From assembly GCA_019973155.2 (NCBI GenBank), contig BPQB01000017.1:186001-250000 (forward strand): 64,000 nucleotides of DNA, given 5' to 3'. The DNA is from Phanerochaete sordida. Its lineage: Eukaryota; Basidiomycota; Agaricomycetes; Polyporales; Phanerochaetaceae. The notes beneath the pieces are model-generated. The model was not told the DNA's origin and did not search any database. It saw only the letters and a program-made list of their open reading frames with translations. Shown in pieces: positions 56,002 through 64,000 of the stretch. The number at the start of each line of letters is the position of its first letter. Within the stretch, counting starts at the first letter, position 1. The position numbers and the translations under genes are program-made.

Positions 56002-57193
56002 ATGTCTAACATCAAGCCCCCCGCCGTCCCGCACTCGAAGGGTCCGGGCTGTGGTGTCTGTGCGTCGTCGCATCGGAGCTCTGCGCGGCGTGGTGCTGAT
56101 TTCTGCGCTGCGCTAGACTTTATCCAGAATGTCGGCAGCAAGGCGGTCATGGACATGCACCAGGGTGCGTCGATACCGTGCGCTTGAGCGTCTGCACGCT
56201 GATCTTCGGGCACATCTTAGCATTTGAGGCCATGAAAGGCAAGTGTGCCCACTTACTATCCACTTCCTCTGTTTCTGAATCGACGCTCTGCCAAAGTGGG
56301 AGCCTTCAAAGGTGCCCCTCTCTGCTCCCGAGGTGCTGCCCCATCCTCTGACCGTCTGTGCCAGATATCCACAAGATCCCGGTGTACCTCAGGCCAAAGC
56401 ACAAGCTCAAGGAGCAGCCCGTCCCGCAGCAGCTCTGGGTCGTGACGCGCGCGCGGCTCGCGCAGCAGAACTTCGACGGCGAGGACACCTACCAGTTCGA
56501 GAACGCGTCCATCTGCTCCTACCTTCGCAGCACGAGCGGTGCGGCGCCCGCTCTGCCTGCCCGAGTACTGCCCGAGCACACAGACTGACGGCGTCGCAGA
56601 CGTCAGGTACCTACACTGTGGCGAGCCTGCCTCCGAGAGTTCGCAGGAGTGGCTCGTCGCGGAGAGCACCACGTACCCGGGCACGTACACGTACGCCGTC
56701 GCGCCCCTCATGCTGCGCCATGCCCAGCTAACGCACGCAAAAATGTGCGCCGCAGGCTGCGGAACAGGGACACCGGACGTACGTCGCGTTTCGTCCTTCG
56801 CTCACGTGCCCCGCTCACCGCCCCACACAGGCTATGCCGCGCCCGGGACCTAGTGCGTGCGGCCCCCGCTCATTCGGGGTATGCAGCACGCCGAAGGACA
56901 AGCACGGCAGCAGCCACGGCGGCGGCCACGGCACCAGCATCGCCCCAGAGACCAGCCCGGCCGTCGGCTGTCCGGGCGGCGGCGGGCTCCCTGGCGGCGG
57001 CAACAGGCCTCCCACTGGGATCCCCGGCGGCCACGGCGGCGACTACGGCGGTGCTCCCAGTGGAGACGTCGCGGTAGGGGTTGCCGTCGCCGCGGAGGAT
57101 GCGAGCAGCGACCGGAGCATACTCTGGATGTTCGTCCCGGCCGTGTGCGACCACGACAAGAAGGGCGATGCGGGCACGGCGGGGAGCGTCTAG
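56002..57193 (+). CDS. Unknown protein with glycine-rich C-terminus
   Basis: Exon 1 begins at 56002 (MSNIKPPAVPHSKGPGCGVC). Proposed joins lead through 'FEAMK', a 15-nt micro-exon, then the exon 'DIHKIPVYLRPKHKLKEQP...QQLWVVTRARLAQQNFDGEDTY', the exon 'VRYLHCGEPASESSQEWLV...TYPGTYTYAVAPLM', and a final exon from about 56832 to the stop at 57193. One join appears to use a GC-AG intron (donor GCAAGT at about 56239). The C-terminal ~120 residues are rich in Gly, His and Pro ('KHGSSHGGGHG', 'GGGGLPGGGNRPP') and end with 'ILWMFVPAVCDHDKK'. No family is recognised. Frame and amino-acid composition support a real gene; the exact exon set is tentative. Confidence 0.5.
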
Positions 57194-58038
57194 GATGCAG
57201 AGTGTGGAGGATTTGCGGAAGATCGTGGCCAGTGGCGCGCTCGTCATCGTTCTGGAAATGCGCGGAAAATCATAAATACACATATAGCTCAATATTGTAC
57301 TTGTATCACAGGGTCGAATGTGCTGCCAAGCAATTGCTCGGTTGCTTCGTTACGCGAGCCATGCTGGACGCGTCCAACGACGCGCGCGTGACTCACGCTG
57401 CTGACGAGCGCGAATGGCCCGCCGCCGCCAGGCCGATGAGGTCAGACGCGTCGGTGGTACGCATTTGGGTTAGGGTCAGCGGCACCACGTGGTGCCGACG
57501 CGGCTCCGCGCGCGAGCTCGACCTCGGTGCCTCCGCCGCAAGAGGCCCGGGCTCTGTCGTGGGCTCTCCGGACCGGGTCATAGCTGCGCTGTGGCACGGC
57601 GTCCTGTCTGCCCACTCGCCTCGAGCGACGGCACAAGTACTTGCCGAGGACAGTGGACGATCTCGAATGTGCGTGAGCGGCACATGCTACGCCTATTCTG
57701 ATTGCCTTCGCAGCGGCATGGGTGGCGATTGCTGGCAGTCGCCTTTGTGGAGCGCAAGGCTGCCACATCTCGACAAAGGCCGCAGCAGCGAACTCCGCTA
57801 AGCAATTGTCACCCGGCATGCGTTCGCCACTTCGCCGTCAAGAGCATTTGTGGCCCTCAGCGGCTAGCATTGTCCGTGAGTCCTTCCAAGCATGCCACAA
57901 ATGCTAAACAAAGCATAGGACCGCGCGTGGATAAAACATACGCAGATTGCTCTAGATCTCCCAAGGTCGCGCACCTTATAAACCCCAGCTGCCTGAGTAC
58001 GCACACTCAACATCTCCACCACCACCACCGCCACCACC
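57194..58038. other. Intergenic region
   Basis: A plus-strand run-on ORF (to 57801) and minus-strand ORFs exist but have no support. The promoter of the next gene lies at the right end. Confidence 0.4.
57977..57982 (+). promoter_or_regulatory. TATA box
   Basis: TATAAA lies 62 nt upstream of the ATG at 58039, followed by a CAC-rich leader (CACCACCACC repeats). Confidence 0.6.
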
Positions 58039-58443
58039 ATGTCCGCAAACCCTGCACAGAACAATAACGCTCGCACCCGGCAGCAGCGCGCGCCGACCAC
58101 GCTGGTTGGCCCCTGCATCGACGCATCCGGCGCACTCGTGTACGTGCAACACCCAACGTCGAACGGGACGGCTCCCATGCTTCAGATGGCGCCCAGTGTC
58201 ATGTGGGCCGCCGCCGCGCCCCCTGTTCCGCCCGTGTCAGTGCTGCTGTCCGGCCCGACGTTCGACATCCCCTTCGTCGGCCCCGCGGGCGAGCCCTACC
58301 TCGCGCCCGGCTACCGGCCGCCACTGGCCCCTGTGATGCACGGCGTGCGCGTCAAGCAGGAGGAGGCGTACCCCCATCAGGGATACCCGCAACAGGGCCC
58401 CGCGACGCATGGCGCGCGCGTCAAGAAGGAGGAGGAGGCGTAG
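58039..58443 (+). CDS. Small proline-rich protein with repeated VKxE motifs
   Basis: A single exon of 134 residues. The start is the first ATG after a TATA box and a CACCACC leader in good Kozak-like context. It is rich in Pro, Ala and Val. The C-terminal ~35 residues contain a near-duplicated unit, 'HGVRVKQEEAY' and 'HGARVKKEEEA', each with a hydrophobic-Lys-x-Glu sequence matching the SUMO-acceptor consensus. No family is recognised. The motif match is visible; actual SUMO modification is inference, and such short motifs can occur by chance. Confidence 0.55.
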   Translation: MSANPAQNNNARTRQQRAPTTLVGPCIDASGALVYVQHPTSNGTAPMLQMAPSVMWAAAAPPVPPVSVLLSGPTFDIPFVGPAGEPYLAPGYRPPLAPVMHGVRVKQEEAYPHQGYPQQGPATHGARVKKEEEA

Positions 58444-59276
58444 TGCGTGTGGCCCTCTGTGGCGAAGCTCCTGCGAGGCTGTGGCGGACGGGACGAAACG
58501 ACGAAAGGTGCCATAGCAGCGGAAGCCAGCTAGGCGTCGCCTAACGTGCTGTACGACGCCATGAATACGGCGCGCACCCGCTGGGGCTTACAAGCGGGCG
58601 ACCGATAAGCTGTGTATTCTGTGTTCAAATGCTGTAATAAATCCCATTGACGCGACGTCGCTCCGAGTGTTCCCAGCCCTTTAGTGGCCTCCTATGCTCA
58701 GTTTACGCGCTCTCGGGTCGAGATACCTGTCTAAGACGATATGCGCCGCCGTCACGATGGCGCACCGACTCATCCACCAGTACAGCGGCCGCCGCAGACC
58801 TCAGGGATTCCGCGTGCCTTGCCGTCTGCTGGACCGACGGCCTGCGCAGGGTGGCGCAGGGCCGCGAAGCCGCGGACGCGGCGTGGACAGTGCATGTGAC
58901 GCGCAGCATCGCGTCCGGAGGCCACACAGGCCTGGAGACACACAGCAGGCATCGGCTTTGCAATCTACTGGACTGTCAAATCGCGCCGCGAGGTGCGGCG
59001 ATGCGTGCGGCAATGCAGCAGCACGCCGTGCCATGTGCCTGGCGCTGCACGCGCCCGCGCCGCCGGACATGGACGGCGACTCGTCGACGTCGCCGTACTC
59101 ACTCGAGGCACCGCTCGTGGACGGTTTCAACGGGGCTCTCAGGTTCCCCCTGTCGCGTGAGCGCTGCTCTGCGCACCCGTCGTGCGACGCGTGGAAGGCG
59201 TGGCATAGAATCAACAATAAGACTGCTTTGCAATGTTCCTGGACCGTGTATATATTTATGACGGTGTCTTAAAAGC
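58444..59276. other. Intergenic region between convergent genes
   Basis: A 204-codon plus ORF (58647-59261) and minus-strand ORFs overlap each other and show no domain; they look like GC-rich chance frames. A polyadenylation-like AATAAA occurs near 58635. Confidence 0.4.
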
Positions 59277-62200
59277 TCACGGAAGAGCGGCAGCCTTTGT
59301 AATGGCTTCAGCGGGCTTCTTGGTACCACTTGGGCTGTGGAACGCGCACCTTTTGTCCTGCAGTGAAGTCCGCGTCGCTTTTGAGTGCCACCGACCGGTC
59401 GATGTGAATCGTGACGGCGCCCTGCGGGCATTTAGCACGCCTGAATGTAAACAGAAGCGCGAACATACATTCGCTGTCCCACTAGAATTGCCTCCGCTGA
59501 TCGCCTGCAGTGGGATCATGCGGACGGCACGTTGTCTCGAGTCGGTGCTACCGCTGCCATACGCGCCCGGAAGTAAGCTGCTCCCCGAGCGTTGCAGGAA
59601 CGTCCGCGCATTTAGGTTTGCTAGAACGACATTGAGATAGAGCACAGGGAGAGGATACTCGAGCGCAGTGAACGAGTAGTTTGTGGAGCTTTCGCCAGCA
59701 ATCTGGACACTGACATCAGTACTTCACGCGCAGAACCTGGCCAGAAGACATACCAGAGCAAAATCAATTAGGGCCAGGAGAGCGGTCCATGTTCCATTGT
59801 TGACTGACATCCACATGAGGCGAGATACCAGGCGTGTGACTCTAATTATGGGGCTCAGTTACCAGCAAGCTTCTGTGCGAATACATCACGTACCCTTTGA
59901 ATGATGTCGTGCGGGCCTTTTGGGACAAGAGTGTCGTCATCCATACTGTGATGACAATGTCGATAATTGCAGAGGTGCAGCGAATGGAAAGCTGGACTGC
60001 CTGTGGAGTAGTGTGAACCTACGATGAAGCCGCATAATCCGTCATATTCGTGTGACTCACCCGTATGCGGTAGACAGACAGCAAGATGGCCGCGGGCTGA
60101 TCGATTGAACTGCTTTTGGATGGGTCAGTCACAACGACCCAGAGGAAATATCTTCAAAGGCATGCGTACAAGATCCAGGATGTGAAGACTGGCCGTAAGG
60201 TCCGATTATATCAGTGATACTGAAGAAAAACGAACGAGAAGCGTACCGAATACGCCGACTAGTGAGGTGTTAAGATGGCTTGAGTTATCATAAAAGGGTA
60301 CCAGGGCTGCTCACCAAGCTGCCATAATGCAAGAACGATCTGTAAATCATGTGGAAGTGGTACTGTCCGTCTATATATTCTTGCCACTCACTATGGTCCC
60401 GACGCAGGCGACTACAATGAAACCGCCGCCTGTGACTGATAGAATATGAGCAGACATTTTGAGATACCGAAAGGTCTGACCTACATCGATATATTCGATA
60501 CAAAAAGAACATTTGAGCCGAGAAAGACATGATGTACTTGAAAACAGTCGAAATTGAGATTAATCTGCAGTAGAAGCACTATAAGCATACCGAAAGCCAT
60601 GTGCGGTGCTGATGTAGGTAACGTTTCCTAGTCAGAAATAATATCCGGCCCCAGAGAGACACTAGGCGACGCACAATGATATCTCTGTAGATTGACCAAT
60701 ATTATCATCGGTCAGGATATTCAATCTCGACCTTCGGTGAAAATACTCACGCGCTCACTGTGTTTATGAGCTGGACGGATCCCCAATGAACAATCAGCGG
60801 CGGGAAAACTGGATTTGTCAGTAGTACACAAGGAAGATATCGCAGGTAACACTACTTACGGCCAGCCCATGTTAGAGCTTCAATTACCGTCGCCAAAGAC
60901 CTGCGCATAGATTGAGCATAGTATACCACTCGGCAGGTAAGGACGTACCAGAGGTAGACGACCTGTCGACACAGCAACGTCAGTAGAGAACCCGAAGCAG
61001 TAAGGAATGTACGTGCAAGAATGTGGATGGGCCGCCGATCGCTGGACGCACAACTATCGCCGTGTGAGCTGGATACTAGATACAAGAAATCCCTTCGCTC
61101 CGCTCCGGGGAGGAGACTGATTTAAACAGAAACCTTTCCGGTCCCATTCAGGTCAGGCGCGCTCCAGAGGATTGCGGCGCACAGCTGCTGACACAATGGT
61201 ATCTAAGACGAAGTTGGGCGTGCGGCGCGCGCCGCTCTACATCTCGACCCAGAACAATTCCTTGCCTGCGTGACACGGAGGGCGGCGTGCCGCGTGCACC
61301 CAAAATCTCGACGATCTAGTACCCGTGTACGCCGTCCGAAATGGGTCAGCCGTAGTGAACGCCCGAATGCATGCTCGCGAGTACGTGGGATCGTGCCCGG
61401 CGCGCAAGGCCGATGACCCCGAGTGGCGACACGCCACATATTTCTCCGCTGTACAACTCACGTCTGCGCATCGCGAATGGTACCGCGACTGGCGGCGCAC
61501 GCATTTGAGACCCATTAGCAAGGTGATGCTCGCAAATCGTCGTCCACCCCAGCAAACCGAGGCGGCGCGCAGCGCCGCCTCCCTCGACTGCATGCCCATG
61601 CTCGAGGTTCCTGACTGGATGACCTCAGCCTTGCGCGTCGGCGGCGCGCTTGTGGAGGATCCGCCATCGAACAACGAGTTGGCACCACCTCTTCGCGCCT
61701 GCGGCGCGCACATGCGCTGAGCTTCGACTGCGACTGCGAGTCAGAGCCAAAGTCGGACCTCAACGATGGGGCCGTAGCTGTCCCAGCAGCCGGCCCCCAG
61801 CACGATTGAGCTGCGCGCGGCGAGCCTCCGCGGCGCGAACGTGTCCACGCCCGCCGTATAGGCAGATTTGACACTATCAAAATCGCTGCGCCCGTGCCGC
61901 TCACGCGTAAGACCTTTGTAAAGCAATGAGGACTCAGCCTGGATTGTAAACGACATACCGCTGCTGCGAACTAACGAACTGAAGCTTCAGGGGTCGAGTC
62001 GTCGAGGTGGCGGAGAGAAAATGGGGGAAATTGAGAGGACCGCCTGCGGTGACACCATTTATAATTATTTCGAACGCGAAAAATGGCCGTGGGGCTGCCA
62101 CGTCTAAGGCCGTACGCGTATGCATGACCGCGGTACATTATGGGATGTACGAGACCCGGGTCCAGGACCCGAGTAATCAGAGTGATATATGAGCTGGTTG

Positions 62201-62513
62201 AGCCTCAGACGGGCTCCCCAGGTCAATAGACCTCTCGTTGGGCAATCATATAGAAATGGTACTCTCGGTCGATGTGCATAATATAAGAGTAATGATAGTA
62301 TTGTACACATACTTGAGGAAATACATCGATCTGCTCGTGTATACGCGTGAAATGTAATTTTTCGCATCAGAGAAGGAGGGTCACATACGCTTGCATGCAC
62401 GAGACTCCCCAAAGTGCGGTGGAAATGGCTGCACCAATAATTTGTGCCCCGAACGATGGCATGAGGTTGAGTATGTACGGGTTTTCAGCCAGTTGGCTGG
62501 ACATGGCGGACAT
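59277..62513 (-). CDS. DUF6534-like multi-pass membrane protein, possibly split by an insertion
   Basis: Read on the minus strand, the N-terminal exon (62513-62389) encodes 'LMPSFGAQIIGAAISTALWGVSCMQA', the first TM of the family, and is followed by an 18-nt exon at 62330-62313. Further exons near 60980-60750 encode 'LATVIEALTWAGLFPPLIVHWG'; near 60500-60390 'MFFLYRIYR' then 'CGGFIVVACVGTI'; around 59910 'CTSAIIDIVITVWMTTLLSQK'; from about 59850 'LVSRLMWMSVNNGTWTALLALIDFAL'. The last exon (59702-59277) encodes 'LYLNVVLANLNAR' and a polar tail. TM order and the closing 'LANLNAR' match DUF6534 proteins. The 1.2-kb gap between 62313 and ~60980 lacks a needed linker exon and may hold an insertion; alternatively the N-terminal piece belongs to a separate relic. 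Confidence 0.5.
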
Positions 62514-64000
62514 CGCTTGAGTAGCTTGACGCCAGCTTCCAGCTTACGACAGGGAGCACTTTTGAGTGTGTCTGTAGCTTTGGGTCTGCTACATGGCTCT
62601 CGGATGCCTATGTATCTCATGTAATTGGATATAACGTGAGAGGATCTCGACGATGCCCCACAGCGTGGACAAAAACTAGGCAGCAGGTCGAGATGACAGA
62701 TGATCCTGGACCTGCGAAATGTAACGTACCGCCTCTGATGCGCATCGCCATAGCATTACGATGCTCATGTCCGACTGTGAACGCAAGACTGTCAGACCAA
62801 TAATTGGGTGGCAACCTGTAGGACAGCGTCCGGCCAAGTCGGCCAAGTTCCAAGGGCCGACTTTGATACTGATGATTCCTGAGGCTCAGTACTTAAAATA
62901 CCTCCGCTCGTATCAGCCGAGCAGTCTTCGGAGCGCCATGTCATAGCGCTCCGTACCAAGTCCGATAGGGGACCGTCGCACCTTCGGCGTGCACAGTGGA
63001 ATCCACGGTGGACTGTATGTCATATATCAAAAGCTACACGCAGTTCAAATTGAATCTATCCAGGGTACTCGATATGCACTCAGGTGTCGCTGGAGCGCGG
63101 GGTACTGGTTCTCGGACTGCGTTTGTTGTAGACAATGCGGGCGGATATAGGCTGATCGTCCTGCAAGAGCGTCATCGGGACGAAGAGCAATAAGCCTCAG
63201 CACGAACCACGTGGTGGAAACCCAAAAAGGACGTGCGGTATTTATTTGGGCACTTCCGGGTCTAGCAGTTCCCAGCCCGGACTATGTTACAGCGATCCTC
63301 TGGCATCCGCCATGTTCACCGGTGGCGCATAGACATATTTCAGAATAAGGCGCAGCCACGCATACCACCCGCTTCGTGATTTATTACATGTGCTCTTTCA
63401 TGTGCCGGCATTCACCAAATTCCCGATATCGCACGATATCGATTCTGGTGGGATAGCTCCTGTCCACTCCATTTCGGCACGGCGCAGAAAAAATCTGCGC
63501 GGACGCTGCCGCTCGGATTCTTTGCATCGCCTCGTCGCAATCGAAACTGCTGAGCACTCCATCTAGCCCAATCTAAATCGCATCAAGCGAGGACCTACGG
63601 TGCAACTTAAACTTCCGGCTCAAGCATGGGAAACGGCTACATGGAACAGTTTGGTCTGAGGTAATTGATTCATTTATCTGTGGCGCATATCTGTAGCGCA
63701 TGATATACAAGTTGAATGTACTCATACGTCCGCGCTGTCCGTCTTATTATCATTCGGGGTGTGCAGAACGAGGATCACATCAGTCGGTGGCTTCGGCGAC
63801 GGTATCACCTTCTAATATAGAGTACATCGTCGAGATGATGTCGTCCAGAAAACTTTGGAGATATTCCTTGTCGAATATATCCAGAGCCTATCGCTTTCTG
63901 AGATAAGGTCACAGCACACGACTGACGCACACACCTGAATCTGCACCGTAAACTCGTCTTTGAAGGTCCACGCATGAATGACCCTTCAGATATCGATAAG
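62514..64000. other. Right-edge region without a supported gene
   Basis: Only short ORFs occur, and composition is less GC-rich. I see no domain, splice chain, terminal repeat or RNA gene that I can support. Confidence 0.4.

Noticed and set aside
61237..61720. Two overlapping ORFs of about 130-158 codons on opposite strands
   Set aside because: No domain or splice support; they are retained only as part of the possible insertion in the DUF6534-like gene.

Overview
This window looks like the genome of a filamentous basidiomycete (Agaricomycetes). Coding sequence is GC-rich, genes are split by many short GT-AG introns of about 47-66 nt, and several families typical of mushroom-forming fungi are present: DUF6535 and DUF6534 membrane proteins, F-box/LRR proteins, fucose-lectin-like beta-propellers and a DUF1349 protein. 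No rRNA, tRNA or CRISPR array was recognised. Exon coordinates were worked out by hand from reading frames and splice consensus.

Layout. 0.7-2.5 kb: a DUF1349 protein and two weak hypothetical ORFs. 2.6-5.8 kb: lectin gene 1, with a beta-propeller, a jacalin-like domain and a helical C-terminus. 7.1-10.1 kb: a large DUF6535 membrane protein. 10-15.8 kb: GC-rich and mostly unassignable, except for a tandem pair of tiny two-TM proteins with identical exon structure. 15.8-17.2 kb: a membrane-anchored alpha/beta hydrolase. 17.3-21.2 kb: zinc-finger unit A. 22.4-25.6 kb: lectin gene 2. 26.7-28.5 kb: an F-box protein. 30.0-34.0 kb: zinc-finger unit B. 34.3-37.6 kb: lectin gene 3. 38.9-39.4 kb: a Mutator-like miniature element. 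40.4-41.4 kb: a secreted protein. 41.8-42.9 kb: a SAM methyltransferase. 43.7-44.0 kb: a Tc1/mariner-type MITE. 44.4-47.2 kb: a DUF6534-like gene. 47.7-49.0 kb: a fourth zinc-finger gene. 49.8-53.4 kb: zinc-finger unit C. 53.9-55.0 kb: a fifth zinc-finger-like gene. 56.0-58.4 kb: two unknown genes. 59.3-62.5 kb: a second DUF6534-like gene.

Two family expansions dominate. Three copies of a tripartite lectin resemble a modular carbohydrate-binding effector or defence protein; the helical part could be a pore-forming module, but that is inference. Five relatives of a C2H2-like zinc-finger protein are present. Three of them sit in ~3.6-4 kb segmental duplications that also copy the ~1.3-1.6 kb upstream, and four share an exon 2 of exactly 137 nt. 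Lectins 2 and 3 also share duplicated upstream DNA with a TATA box at the same distance from the ATG. The duplications and two miniature transposons suggest a fast-turning-over accessory region.
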